From positions 1 to 64,000 of the forward strand of contig NZ_VTHJ01000046.1 of assembly GCF_008386495.1 (NCBI RefSeq): a stretch of DNA of 64,000 nt, given 5' to 3'. This document shows, piece after piece, positions 19,058 through 29,700 of this stretch. The translations under genes and the position numbers were made by a program. Source of the stretch: Streptomyces tailanensis (GTDB lineage Bacteria > Actinomycetota > Actinomycetes > Streptomycetales > Streptomycetaceae). Each line of letters opens with the position of its first letter. Position 1 is the stretch's first letter. The notes under the pieces were generated by a model. It did not search any database. It was not told where the DNA came from and saw nothing but the letters and a program-made list of their open reading frames with translations.

Positions 19058-19352
19058 CGGAAAGTACACGTCGAGAACCACGGCGAGCCGCTACCGCATG
19101 TCTTCTTCGGGCTGGACGTGACACCAGCCGTCGTCGACTCCTACCTGGATGAGGATCCCGAGGCGCCCGACTGGCGCGCGACGCTCGGGTTCCTGGAGCG
19201 GCAGCTGGGACGCGGGGTTCCTGGTGTCACCGAGGTGATCGTGACGTCGTTCCTGGGCCAGCTGCCCTACCAGCACGAGCCGGGACACGGAGTCGTCGAA
19301 CACCTCGGTCCCGCTGCTGTCCGCGAGGTACCGCGAGCTGCGGCCTCGGGTT
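19058..19352 (+). pseudogene. Decayed small conserved gene with a frameshift
   Basis: From 19058 one frame reads a good protein-like sequence (VENHGEPLPHVFFGLDVTP, then DEDPEAPDWRATLGFLERQL, then TSFLGQLPYQHEPGHGVVEH). It has no ATG or GTG at a suitable N-terminus and starts 2 nt after the upstream stop. At about 19310-19313 the sensible reading moves to the next frame (LLSARYRELRPR), so the 3' end is frameshifted. A GTG at 19118 could start a short 78-residue version. The family is not named with confidence. I read it as a remnant of a small conserved actinobacterial gene. No long gap without coding is left between its neighbours. Confidence 0.55.
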
Positions 19353-19386
19353 GAGGTGGGTCACGTCCCGGCCGGTCGCGCGCGGC

Positions 19387-20880
19387 TCAGTCCTTCAGGA
19401 CCGGAAACCTCCGCGGCGCGACCATCAGCAGCACCACGAACGCCACCGCCGCCGCGCACGCCGCGCCCAGATACACCGCGTGGACCGCGTCCGCGACCGC
19501 CCGGCGTACCGGCTCGGCGGCGGTACCGGAGTCGAGGGCGTGAGTCACCGAGTCCAGGTCGCCCGCGCCGCCGAGCCGGGATGCCAGGACGCCGTTCGCG
19601 ACCGCGCCGAAGGCCGCCGCGCCCAGGGTCTGGCCGGTCTGGCGGCAGAAGAGGATGGACGCGGTGGCGGTGCCGCGCTCCTCCCACTCCACCGTCGACT
19701 GGACGCCCACGATCAGGGGGAGTTGGAAGAGGCCCAGGGCGGCGCCGAGGAGGAGCATCAGCAACGTCGGCTGCCAGGCCTCGCCCGGATAGGGGAGGAA
19801 CGGGAAGGCGAACAGGAGTGCTGCCGCCCCCGCCATGCCCAGGAGGGCCGTGTCGCGGAAGCCGATGCGGCGGTAGACGTGCTGGCTGAAGGCCGCTGAC
19901 ACCGGCCAGCTCAACGTCCAGATGGAGACCACGAATCCGGCGGCCACCGGCGCCAGGCCCAGCACCGACTGGGCGTAGGTCGCGAGGAAGACCGTGGGCG
20001 CGACCATCAGCAGGCCCAGCGCGCCGAGCGACAGGTTCACCGCCGCGATCGTGCGCCGGCGCCACACCCAGCCGGGGATGATCGGTTCGGCGGCCCGGCG
20101 CTCGATGAGCACCAGGGCCGCGATCAGGGCGACCCCCGTGCCCAGCAGGGTCAGCGAGGGCCAGGAGAGCCAGTCCCAGGCCACCCCGCCCTGCACCAGC
20201 GCCGTCAGCAGGGCGCCTCCGCAGGCGAAGATCGTCAGGGCGCCGGCCCAGTCGATACGCGGCCGGCTCGTCGACTCCCGCCGCGGCTCGTGCAGATGAC
20301 GGACCAGCAGCCACAGCGCCGCCGCGCCGAGCGGGAGGTTGATGAGGAAGATCCAGCGCCAGTCGGCGTACGCGGCCAGCACGCCGCCCACCCCCGGACC
20401 GGCCACCGCGGACACCGCCCACACCGTGGACAGCTTGGACTGGATCTTGGGGCGCTCCTCCAGGGGGTAGAGGTCGGCCGCCAGCGTCTGCACCGTGCCC
20501 TGCAGCGCCCCGCCGCCCAGACCCTGCACGACACGGAAGGCGATCAGGGACGCCATGTTCCAGGCCAGCGCGCAGAGCAGCGAGCCCAGCAGGAACAGGA
20601 CCGCACCCGCGATCAGCACCGGCTTGCGGCCGAAGGTGTCGGAGAGCTTGCCGTAGACCGGGAGGGTGACCGTCACCGCGAGCAGATAGCCCGAGAACAG
20701 CCAGGAGAAGACGGAGAAACCGCCGAGGTCCGCGACGATCTGCGGTACGGCGGTCGAGACGATCGTGGAGTCCAGCGCGGCCAGCCCCATGGCCAGCATG
20801 AGGGCGGCCGCGACGGCTCTTCGCTTGCCGGTTCCGGTGCGCTGTGCCGTGTCGCGTATCGCGGGTCGCGTGTCGCCCAC
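19387..20880 (-). CDS. MFS exporter, EmrB/QacA (DHA2) type
   Basis: This 497-residue proton-driven exporter has about 13-14 hydrophobic segments. It starts with MLAMGLAALDSTIVSTAVPQ (DHA2 motif D1 region) and carries motif A, GKLSDTFGRKP, between the second and third helices. A motif C-like GPGVGGVLA appears in helix 5, as in drug:H+ antiporters. The start is the GTG at 20880 with AAAGGA upstream. The frame is open further upstream but lacks membrane-protein features there. The 402-nt gap to the divergent ABC gene has an operator-like palindrome at 20922-20940 and otherwise no coding sequence. No regulator gene is adjacent. The substrate is unknown. Confidence 0.9.
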   Translation of the reverse strand: MGDTRPAIRDTAQRTGTGKRRAVAAALMLAMGLAALDSTIVSTAVPQIVADLGGFSVFSWLFSGYLLAVTVTLPVYGKLSDTFGRKPVLIAGAVLFLLGSLLCALAWNMASLIAFRVVQGLGGGALQGTVQTLAADLYPLEERPKIQSKLSTVWAVSAVAGPGVGGVLAAYADWRWIFLINLPLGAAALWLLVRHLHEPRRESTSRPRIDWAGALTIFACGGALLTALVQGGVAWDWLSWPSLTLLGTGVALIAALVLIERRAAEPIIPGWVWRRRTIAAVNLSLGALGLLMVAPTVFLATYAQSVLGLAPVAAGFVVSIWTLSWPVSAAFSQHVYRRIGFRDTALLGMAGAAALLFAFPFLPYPGEAWQPTLLMLLLGAALGLFQLPLIVGVQSTVEWEERGTATASILFCRQTGQTLGAAAFGAVANGVLASRLGGAGDLDSVTHALDSGTAAEPVRRAVADAVHAVYLGAACAAAVAFVVLLMVAPRRFPVLKD

Positions 20881-20921
20881 CGCATTCCTTTCCCTTGCAT
20901 CTATCTGCCTGGAACACCATG

Positions 20922-20940
20922 CCACTTGAGCCTCACGTGG
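20922..20940 (-). promoter_or_regulatory. Near-perfect 19-bp palindrome upstream of the MFS gene
   Basis: CCACTTGAGCCTCACGTGG has 9-bp arms with one mismatch around a central C and lies 42 bp before the exporter start. It has the form of a TetR or MarR operator. The cognate regulator is not in the window neighbourhood. Confidence 0.5.
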
Positions 20941-21282
20941 CGGCAGGGTGCAACCTGAGTGGGCCGGAAGGAGGACGCGGACCCCGAGACGGGCTCGTTC
21001 CGGCGGGCGAGATCCCCTAGGGGTAGCTCCGCCATACGGCTCGGGGAGGGCTCGTACCGGCGGAGGACGAGATGCCACCGGTCATCTCCTTAACCTGGCT
21101 TTACGCCGCTGGGGGGCGGCTCACCGGATCGACGGGGGTGGGGTTTTCCCCAGGGGAAGACGGGGTCGCGCACCAGCGCGCCGGACTCCCGTCGCGGACC
21201 AGACTCATCGACGTACCGCAGCGAGCCATTCCAGAACTGCCGCACAGCAGAACCATCTGCTGACCGACTTAGGAGACATACC

Positions 21283-22071
21283 GTGACATCGGCTGTGACC
21301 ATCACCAGGCACGGGGGTACTGGAGGGACTACGGCCGTTGCCGCGCGGGCGCGGCAGGTCGTGAAGGCGTACGGGTCCGGGGAGACCCGTGTCGTCGCCC
21401 TCGACGAGGTGGACGTGGACATCGCGCGGGGGCAGTTCACCGCGATCATGGGTCCTTCGGGGTCCGGGAAGTCCACCCTCATGCACTGCCTCGCCGGGCT
21501 CGACACCGTGACGAGCGGTCAGATCTACCTGGACGACACCGAGATCACCGGGCTGAAGGACAAGAAGCTCACGCGGCTGCGCCGGGACCGGATCGGGTTC
21601 ATCTTCCAGGCGTTCAACCTGCTGCCGACGCTGAACGCGATAGAGAACATCACCCTGCCCATGGACATCGCCGGGCGGAAGCCGGACAAGCAGTGGCTGG
21701 GGCGGGTCGTGGACACGGTCGGGCTCTCCGACCGGCTGGGGCACCGGCCCACCCAGCTCTCCGGCGGTCAGCAGCAGCGCGTCGCCGTGGCGCGGGCGCT
21801 GGCGGCCCGGCCGGAGATCATCTTCGGTGACGAGCCGACCGGGAACCTGGACTCGCGGGCGGGTGCGGAGGTGCTCGGCTTCCTGCGGCGGTCCGTCGAC
21901 GAGCTCGGGCAGACCATCGTCATGGTCACCCACGATCCCGTGGCCGCCTCGTACGCGGACCGTGTGCTGTACCTGGCCGACGGGCGGATCGTCGACGAGA
22001 TGTACAAGCCGACCGCGGACACCGTCCTGGACCGTATGAAGGACTTCGACGCCCGGGGGCGTACGTCATGA
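21283..22071 (+). CDS. ABC transporter ATP-binding protein (MacB/LolD-like)
   Basis: This 262-residue ATPase has Walker A GPSGSGKST, signature LSGGQQQR, Walker B IIFGDEPTG and the His switch VTHDP. Its closest type is the MacB/LolD/BceA group, whose partners are FtsX-like permeases. Indeed the next gene, which overlaps by 4 nt (ATGA), is such a permease. TAGGAGACATACC gives a good ribosome-binding site for the GTG at 21283. A short N-terminal extension before the ATPase core (about 25 residues) is typical of actinobacterial forms. Substrates of such systems are often peptides or lipids. Nothing here narrows it. No two-component system sits beside it. Confidence 0.93.
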   Translation: MTSAVTITRHGGTGGTTAVAARARQVVKAYGSGETRVVALDEVDVDIARGQFTAIMGPSGSGKSTLMHCLAGLDTVTSGQIYLDDTEITGLKDKKLTRLRRDRIGFIFQAFNLLPTLNAIENITLPMDIAGRKPDKQWLGRVVDTVGLSDRLGHRPTQLSGGQQQRVAVARALAARPEIIFGDEPTGNLDSRAGAEVLGFLRRSVDELGQTIVMVTHDPVAASYADRVLYLADGRIVDEMYKPTADTVLDRMKDFDARGRTS

Positions 22072-24647
22072 GCGTCATGAAGACCTCGATGCGCAACTTC
22101 TTCGCGCACAAGGGACGGATGGCCCTGTCGGCCATCGGGGTCATGCTGTCGGTGGCGTTCGTGTGCGGCACGCTGGTGTTCACCGACACGATGGGCACGA
22201 CGTTCGACAAGCTGTTCGCGGCCACCGCCTCCGACGTCACGGTCAGCGCCAAAGACGCCTCGGACACCGGTGAGACCCAGGCCGACAACGGCAAGCCGCC
22301 GGTCATGCCCGCCTCCGTCCTCGACAAGGTGGGCGGCGCGGAGGGCGTCAAGTCCGCCGAGGGCACGGTCTTCTCGACCTCGGTGACGGTCGTCGACGCC
22401 GACAAGGACAGCCTCTCGCCCACCAGCGGCGCCCCGACCATCGTCGGCAACTGGAACGCCAACGACGCCCGCACCATGAAGATCGCCTCCGGGAACGCCC
22501 CGCGCGGACCGGACCAGATCATGGTCGACGCCGACACCGCCGACAAGCACGGACTGAAGCTCGGCGACGAGATCGGTGTCATCACGGCCGTCGGCACGCA
22601 CAAGGCCGAGGTCTCCGGCACCGCCGAGTTCCAGGTCACCAACCCCGGCGCCGCGATCTTCTACCTCGACACCGCCACCGCCCAGAAGACCCTCGTCGGC
22701 GAGACCGGCGTGTACACCAACGTCAACATCACCGCCGCGGCCGGCTTCACGGACGCCCAGGTGAAGAAGAACATCGCCGCCGAACTGGGCGGCGCCTACA
22801 AGGTGCAGACCGCCAAGGAGGTCGCGGACGCCAACGCCAAGGACGTCGGCGAGTTCATGGGCGTGATGAAGTACGCGATGCTCGGCTTCGCCGGGATCGC
22901 CTTCCTCGTCGGCATCTTCCTGATCATCAACACCTTCTCGATGCTGGTCGCCCAGCGGACCCGTGAGATCGGCCTGATGCGGGCAATCGGCTCCAGCCGC
23001 GGCCAGGTCAACCGGTCCGTGCTCGTCGAGGCGCTGCTGCTCGGCGTCTTCGGCTCGGTCCTCGGCGTCGGCGCGGGCGTCGGCCTCGCCATCGGCCTGA
23101 TGAAGCTCATGGGCGCCACCGGCATGAACCTGTCCACCGACGACCTCACCGTCGCCTGGACCACTCCGGGGGTCGGCCTGCTCCTCGGCGTCGTCGTGAC
23201 CGTCCTCGCCGCGTACGTCCCGGCCCGGCGCGCCGGCAAGGTCTCCCCGATGGCCGCCCTGCGCGACTCCGGCGCCCCGCTGGACGTCAAGGCCGGTGTC
23301 GTACGGGCCGCGATCGGCCTGCTCCTGACCGGCGCCGGCGGCTACTGCCTGTACCTCGCGTCCGCCGCCGACAAGGCGAGCGAGGGCTCGATGTGGCTGG
23401 GCGGCGGTGTCGTCCTGTCCCTCATCGGCTTCGTCGTCATCGGCCCGCTCCTCGCGGGCGCCGTGGTCCGGGTGCTGGGCGCGCTGGTCCTACGGATCTT
23501 CGGCCCCGTCGGACGGATGGCCGAACGCAACGCACTGCGCAACCCGCGCCGTACGGGAGCCACGGGCGCCGCCCTGATGATCGGCCTCGCCCTCGTCGCC
23601 TGTCTGTCGGTCGTCGGTTCTTCGATGGTCGCCTCGGCCACGCAGCAGCTCGACAAGACCGTCGGCACGGACTTCATCATCCAGAACGACCGGGGCGAGC
23701 CCCTCACCCCGCAGGCGGTCGAGGCCGCGAAGTCCGCGCGGGGCATTGAGCGCATCACCGAGTACAAGTGGACCCGGGCCGACTTCACCACCCCCGACGG
23801 CGAGACGCTCGAGAAGACGGCGATCACCGCCGCCGACCCGGGCTACGCCACGGACCTCGCCACCGAGACCGTCGCCGGCAAGCTCACGGACGCCTACAAG
23901 CCCGACTCGATGTCCGTCCACGAGGAGTTCGCCAAGGACCACGGCATCGAACTCGGCTCCAAGATCGCCGTCGCCTTCCAGGGCGGCACCACGGCCCAGC
24001 TGACCGTGCGGGCCATCACCAGCAGCGAGGTCGTCATCGACCAGGGGGCCATGTACACGGCCATCGACACCATGGCCAAGTACGTCCCCGCCGACAAGAT
24101 GCCGCTCGACCAGCTCCTGTTCGCCTCGGCGAAGGAGGGCCAGGAGGCGGCGGCGTACAAGTCCCTCAAGGACGCGCTGCACGACTATCCGCAGTACAAG
24201 GTCCGCGACCAGACCGACTACAAGGAGGCCCTGAAGGGCCAGATCGACCAGCTGCTCAACATGATCTACGGCCTGCTGGCCCTCGCGATCATCGTCGCGG
24301 TCCTGGGCGTCGTGAACACCCTGGCCCTGTCGGTCGTCGAGCGGACGCGCGAGATCGGCCTCATGCGGGCGATCGGCCTCTCGCGCCGCCAGCTGCGTCG
24401 CATGATCCGCCTGGAGTCGGTTGTGATCGCCCTCTTCGGCGCGCTGCTCGGCCTGGGCCTGGGGATGGGCTGGGGCGCCACCGCCCAGCAACTCCTCGCC
24501 CTGGAGGGCCTGAACGTCCTCGACATCCCCTGGCCGACGATCACCGGGGTCTTCCTCGGCTCGGCCTTCGTGGGCCTGTTCGCGGCCCTGGTGCCGGCGT
24601 TCCGGGCGGGTCGGATGAACGTGCTGAACGCGATCGCCACCGAGTAG
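22068..24647 (+). CDS. FtsX-like ABC permease, large two-unit form
   Basis: This 859-residue permease has the layout TM-large external domain-three TM-TM pair-external domain-three TM. Two FtsX domains are recognisable by AQRTREIGLMRAIGSSR and VERTREIGLMRAIGLSR, each followed by hydrophobic helices ending in PARRAGK and PAFRAGR. Extracytoplasmic domains lie at about 45-250 and 520-730. It is translationally coupled to the ATPase. It is clearly paralogous to the permease at the right edge of the window. The role is substrate export or mechanical work on envelope components. A terminator with a 15-bp stem follows. It appears intact. Confidence 0.92.
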   Translation: MSVMKTSMRNFFAHKGRMALSAIGVMLSVAFVCGTLVFTDTMGTTFDKLFAATASDVTVSAKDASDTGETQADNGKPPVMPASVLDKVGGAEGVKSAEGTVFSTSVTVVDADKDSLSPTSGAPTIVGNWNANDARTMKIASGNAPRGPDQIMVDADTADKHGLKLGDEIGVITAVGTHKAEVSGTAEFQVTNPGAAIFYLDTATAQKTLVGETGVYTNVNITAAAGFTDAQVKKNIAAELGGAYKVQTAKEVADANAKDVGEFMGVMKYAMLGFAGIAFLVGIFLIINTFSMLVAQRTREIGLMRAIGSSRGQVNRSVLVEALLLGVFGSVLGVGAGVGLAIGLMKLMGATGMNLSTDDLTVAWTTPGVGLLLGVVVTVLAAYVPARRAGKVSPMAALRDSGAPLDVKAGVVRAAIGLLLTGAGGYCLYLASAADKASEGSMWLGGGVVLSLIGFVVIGPLLAGAVVRVLGALVLRIFGPVGRMAERNALRNPRRTGATGAALMIGLALVACLSVVGSSMVASATQQLDKTVGTDFIIQNDRGEPLTPQAVEAAKSARGIERITEYKWTRADFTTPDGETLEKTAITAADPGYATDLATETVAGKLTDAYKPDSMSVHEEFAKDHGIELGSKIAVAFQGGTTAQLTVRAITSSEVVIDQGAMYTAIDTMAKYVPADKMPLDQLLFASAKEGQEAAAYKSLKDALHDYPQYKVRDQTDYKEALKGQIDQLLNMIYGLLALAIIVAVLGVVNTLALSVVERTREIGLMRAIGLSRRQLRRMIRLESVVIALFGALLGLGLGMGWGATAQQLLALEGLNVLDIPWPTITGVFLGSAFVGLFAALVPAFRAGRMNVLNAIATE

Positions 24648-24691
24648 CCGTCGAGTAAGTGGCCATGGGCCACGGGGGAACCGGGGGAGAG

Positions 24692-24727
24692 CCCGGCGCC
24701 GGGAAGTCGACACTTCCCGGCGCCGGG
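24692..24727 (+). terminator. Terminator between convergent permease and DUF2079 genes
   Basis: CCCGGCGCCGGGAAG (24692-24706) pairs perfectly with CTTCCCGGCGCCGGG (24713-24727) over a 6-nt loop. It serves the ABC operon and possibly the convergent DUF2079 gene. Confidence 0.88.
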
Positions 24728-24796
24728 TTCCACCGCTTCAAGGGGACGTACGTTTCAAAGGGGGCGTACGACTCAAGGAGCTGCGCGGCGGCCGAC

Positions 24797-26239
24797 TCAA
24801 GGGGAGGTTCGTTTCAGCAGCACGTACCCCTGGACCAGGCCCTTGAGCTCGTACTGGGCGCGCGGATGCAGCTGACGGGCGTACCCCGGGACGTCCTTCA
24901 CCCACCGCGAGGAGTTGTTGAAGACGATGTAGTCCGGGGTGAGTCCCTTGGCGCGGCCGATCCAGAAGACGCGGCAGCGGGAGGTGAGGCGGCTGATGGG
25001 GCCGACGTTGGACTCGACGGTGGCGCCGTCCGGGATGGTGTCAAGGAGCTTCTCGACAGCTCTGACCCTTTCCGGGACGCGGTAGGCGCCGGCCTCGGTC
25101 AGCGCGGACAGCGGCAGCGAGGTCGTCAGCGCCAGCGCGGCCGCGGCGACGGCGGCGGGCAGATGGAACGCGTACGAGCGCAGCCACGGGCGGGCGCTGT
25201 GGCGGGCGGCGGGCAGCGCGTCGACGAGGGCGAGGGTGACGATCGGCATCAGGACGGCGCTGTAGTGCCAGTCCGTGCCCCAGTAGTGGTCGTCGGAGGA
25301 GAGGAAGCGCCAGCCGAGGGTGGGGAGAGCGGCGATGAGGATCGGCGAGCGCAAGGCCAGCAGCCCGCTCGTCGGCACCAGCAGCCACAGCAGCGTGCGG
25401 ATCTTGGTGTCCGCGCCGTCGAGCGGGCCGGCCTCGCCGACCTTGGTCCAGTAGTCGTAGCCGCCGGTGGAGTTGAACGCCGGGATGATCATGGCGAAGG
25501 TGAGCAGCGCCGCGACCGCGCCGAAGGAGACCACGGCGATGGCGTACGGGACGGCCCGGGGCGAACCGTTTCGCCGGGACCGTAGCGCGACCACGACCGC
25601 GAGAGCCGCCGTCGTCAGCCCCAGGTCCTCCTTGACCAGCACCAGCGGGAGCGCCCAGAGCAGCGCCGCGCGCCACCGGCGCGTCAGCAGCGCCTCCAGC
25701 GAGAACGCGATCAGCGGAACCGCGAAGCAGATCTCGTGGAAGTCGAAGTCCACCGCCCGCTGCAGCCCCCACGACAGCCCGTACGCCACCCCGACCGCCA
25801 GCCCACGCGCCCGCCCCAGCATCCGCGCCGCGACCCGCGTCACCGGCACCGCCGACAACGCGAACAGCGCCGCCTGCGCCACCAGCAGCGTGACGGGCGA
25901 GGGGAAGAGCCGGTAGAAGGGGGCGAGCAGGGCGGTGACCGGGCTGAAGTGATCACCGAGCACATTGAACCCGGGCCCCTTCAGATCGACGACCGGCGCC
26001 CGAAAGTGCGCGTACGCCCATACCGCCTGCTCGAATATCCCCAGGTCCCACGACCGCGTACCCATATGCCGATACCGCCCGACCGACACCGCCACGTACG
26101 CCACGAAGAGCCCGACGGCGAGCACGTACGGATCGCGCCGGGCGGGGAGGAACCGCCGCAGGTCACGGACCGAGTCAGAGCCCGAGGCCGTGACCTGCGC
26201 GGGTATGAGGGGAGTGGGCGACGGAGCGGTCGGGGACAT
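24797..26239 (-). CDS. DUF2079 multi-spanning membrane protein
   Basis: This 480-residue protein has a short cytosolic N-terminus and about 9-10 transmembrane segments from residue 38 on. The conserved first loop shows SWDLGIFEQAVWAYAHF and GDHFSPVTALLAPFY, hallmark segments of DUF2079. Further on are HEICFAVPLIAFSLEALL and KEDLGLTT. The architecture (external acidic first loop, many TMs, soluble tail at about 395-480) resembles GT-C glycosyltransferases, so a lipid-linked sugar transfer role is possible but unproven. It is a single gene. The 506-nt gap to mfd contains repeats. It appears intact. Confidence 0.87.
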   Translation of the reverse strand: MSPTAPSPTPLIPAQVTASGSDSVRDLRRFLPARRDPYVLAVGLFVAYVAVSVGRYRHMGTRSWDLGIFEQAVWAYAHFRAPVVDLKGPGFNVLGDHFSPVTALLAPFYRLFPSPVTLLVAQAALFALSAVPVTRVAARMLGRARGLAVGVAYGLSWGLQRAVDFDFHEICFAVPLIAFSLEALLTRRWRAALLWALPLVLVKEDLGLTTAALAVVVALRSRRNGSPRAVPYAIAVVSFGAVAALLTFAMIIPAFNSTGGYDYWTKVGEAGPLDGADTKIRTLLWLLVPTSGLLALRSPILIAALPTLGWRFLSSDDHYWGTDWHYSAVLMPIVTLALVDALPAARHSARPWLRSYAFHLPAAVAAAALALTTSLPLSALTEAGAYRVPERVRAVEKLLDTIPDGATVESNVGPISRLTSRCRVFWIGRAKGLTPDYIVFNNSSRWVKDVPGYARQLHPRAQYELKGLVQGYVLLKRTSP

Positions 26240-26330
26240 CGGGGCTCGCGTTCGGGTGGGGGCAGGGGCGGCGGGCGCCCTTCAGGTTAGGCCGCGCCTG
26301 GTGAACGAGGCCGCGTACCGGTGTCTGCCA

Positions 26331-26509
26331 GGGGCGCGGGGAACTGCGCGAGAAACCACATACGACCGTTACGAACCAACTGACCGCAGCCACCCCATGA
26401 CCCCCAGCGGGGGCCTGGGGCGGCAGCCCCCAGAAGCGGGGTCGAAGGGGCAGCAGCCCCTGGTGATGATGGGGGTCCCCCCGCTCGAGCGAAGCCGAGA
26501 GTGGGGGAG
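26331..26509. repeat. Composite intergenic repeats ahead of mfd
   Basis: Within the 506-nt gap, GGGGCGCGGGGAACTGCGCG (26331-26350) matches the inverted module at 60557-60577. The 41 bp at 26469-26509 are identical to 19-59. Between them is a GCAGCCCC-rich stretch. Nothing coding is seen. The mfd promoter must lie in or just after this block. Confidence 0.75.
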
Positions 26510-26745
26510 GGCAGGGGCGGCGGGGGGCGAGATCCTCCAAGCCCCTCCCAGACCCACCTCACGGTTATCCACAGCCCCCACACCCACCCACACCGCCGTC
26601 GTACCCTGGACACCCCCGGCCCGTCCCACGAGGTCGGGCATTCGCGTTGCCCCACCCCAGCTCAGCCCATGCCCAGTCAGCCCCGGCCCACCCAGCCCAC
26701 ACCGACTACCCACCCCCCCATGCCCCCGGACGGGAATCGCCCTAC

Positions 26746-29700
26746 ATGAGCCTCCACGGTCTGCTCGACGCCGTAGTCAAGGACGCCCCCCTCGCGGAAG
26801 CGATCAGGGCGGCAGCCGACGGCAACCGCACCCACATCGACCTGGTCGGACCCCCGGCGGCCCGCCCCTTCGCGGTGGCCGCGCTCGCCCGGGACGCCGC
26901 CCGCCCCGTACTGGCCGTGACGGCGACGGGCCGCGAGGCCGAGGACCTGGCGGCAGCCCTCCGCTCCCTCCTCCCCCCGGAGGGCGTTGTGGACTACCCG
27001 GCATGGGAGACGCTCCCGCACGAACGGCTCAGCCCGCGCAGCGACACCGTAGGCCGCCGTCTCGCTGTCCTGCGCCGCCTGACCCACCCGAGCCCCGACG
27101 ACCCGGAGACCGGCCCCGTTTCGGTGGTCGTCGCCCCCGTCCGCTCGGTCCTCCAGCCCCAGGTCAAGGGCCTCGGCGACCTGGAGCCGGTGGCGTTGCG
27201 CACGGGCGGGACCGCCGACCTGAACCGGACGGTCGAGGCGCTGGCGGCGGCCGCGTACTCCCGGGTCGAACTGGTCGAGAAGCGCGGCGAGTTCGCCGTA
27301 CGCGGCGGCATCCTCGACGTGTTCCCGCCGACCGAGGAACACCCCCTTCGGGTGGAGTTCTGGGGCGACGACATCGAGGAGATCCGGTACTTCAAGGTCG
27401 CCGACCAGCGGTCGCTGGAGGTCGCCGAGCACGGGCTGTGGGCCCCGCCCTGCCGTGAGCTGTTGTTGACGGACGACGTACGCGCACGCGCGCGTGCCCT
27501 CGCCGAACGCCACCCCGAACTCGGCGAACTCCTCGGCAAGATCGCCGAGGGCATCGCCGTGGAAGGCATGGAATCCCTCGCTCCGGTACTCGTCGACGAC
27601 ATGGAGCTGCTGATCGACGTACTCCCGAAGGGCGCGATGGCCGTCGTGTGCGACCCGGAGCGGGTGCGCACGCGCGCGTCGGACCTGGTGGCCACGTCGC
27701 AGGAGTTCCTGCACGCGTCCTGGGCGGCCACGGCGGGTGGCGGCGAGGCGCCCATCGACGTCGGCGCGGCCTCCCTGTGGTCGATCGCGGACGTCCGGGA
27801 CCGGGCGCGCGAGCTGGACATGATGTGGTGGTCGGTGTCCCCGTTCGCGGCGGACGAAGAGCTCGACGCGGACACTCTCAAACTCGGCATGCACGCGCCG
27901 GAGACCTACCGAGGCGACACGGCCAAAGCGCTGGCCGACACCAAGGGCTGGCTCGCCGACGGCTGGCGCACGGTGTTCGTGACCGAGGGCCACGGCCCGG
28001 CCGCCCGTACGGTCGAGGTGCTGGGCGGCGAGGGCATCGCCGCCCGTCTGGAGGCCGACCTGGAGGAGATCTCCCCGTCGGTCGTGCACGTGGCGTGCGG
28101 CTCGATCGACCACGGCTTCGTGGACCCGGGACTGAAGCTGGCCGTCCTCACCGAGACCGACCTCTCCGGCCAGAAGGCGGCCGGCAAGGACGGCGCGCGC
28201 ATGCCCGCCCGCCGCCGCAAGACCATCGACCCGCTCACCCTCGAACCGGGCGACCACATCGTCCACGAGCAGCACGGCGTCGGCCGCTACATCGAGATGG
28301 TCCAGCGGACCGTGCAGGGCGCGACCCGCGAGTACCTGGTCGTGGAGTACGCCCCCGCCAAGCGCGGCCAGCCCGGCGACCGCCTCTACATCCCGACCGA
28401 CCAGCTGGAGCAGATCACCAAGTACGTGGGCGGCGAGGCCCCCACGCTCCACCGCCTCGGCGGCGCCGACTGGACGAAGACGAAGGCGCGCGCGAAGAAG
28501 GCAGTCAAGGAGATCGCCGCAGACCTGATCAGGCTCTACAGCGCCCGCATGGCGGCCCCCGGACACGCCTTCGGCTCCGACACCCCCTGGCAGCGCGAAC
28601 TGGAGGACGCCTTCCCGTACGCCGAGACGCCCGACCAGCTGACCACGATCGCCGAGGTCAAGGAGGACATGGAGAAGACCGTCCCGATGGACCGCCTGAT
28701 CTGCGGCGACGTGGGCTACGGCAAGACGGAGATCGCGGTCCGGGCCGCCTTCAAGGCCGTCCAGGACGGCAAGCAGGTCGCCGTCCTCGTCCCCACGACC
28801 CTGCTGGTGCAGCAGCACTTCGGCACGTTCAGCGAGCGCTACTCCCAGTTCCCGGTCAGAGTGAAGGCGCTGTCGCGCTTCCAGACGGACACCGAGGCGA
28901 AGGCCACGCTGGAGGGTCTGCGCGAGGGTGGCGTCGACATCGTCATCGGTACGCACCGACTGTTCTCCGCGGAGACCAAGTTCAAGGACCTGGGCCTGGT
29001 CATCGTCGACGAGGAGCAGCGCTTCGGCGTCGAACACAAGGAGCAGCTGAAGAAGCTGCGCGCCAACGTGGACGTGCTGACGATGTCGGCGACCCCGATC
29101 CCTCGGACCCTGGAGATGGCGGTCACGGGCATCCGGGAGATGTCGACGATCACGACACCCCCGGAGGAGCGCCACCCGGTCCTGACCTTCGTCGGCCCGT
29201 ACGAGGAGAAGCAGATCGGCGCGGCGATCCGCAGGGAGTTGCTCCGGGAGGGCCAGGTCTTCTACATCCACAACCGCGTCGAATCGATCGACCGGGCGGC
29301 GGCGCGACTGCGGGAGATCGTTCCCGAGGCACGCATCGCGACCGCCCACGGCCAGATGTCGGAGCAGGTGCTGGAACAGGTCGTAGTCGACTTCTGGGAG
29401 AAGAAGTTCGACGTCCTCGTCTCGACGACGATCGTCGAGTCCGGCATCGACATCTCCAACGCCAACACACTGATCGTGGAGCGCGGCGACAACTTCGGCC
29501 TGTCGCAGCTGCATCAGTTGCGGGGGCGTGTGGGGCGAGGCCGTGAGCGCGGATACGCGTACTTCCTCTACCCGCCGGAAAAGCCGCTGACGGAGACGGC
29601 CCACGAACGCCTCGCGACGATCGCCCAGCACACGGAGATGGGCGCGGGCATGTACGTGGCGATGAAGGACCTGGAGATCCGCGGCGCGGGCAACCTGCTG

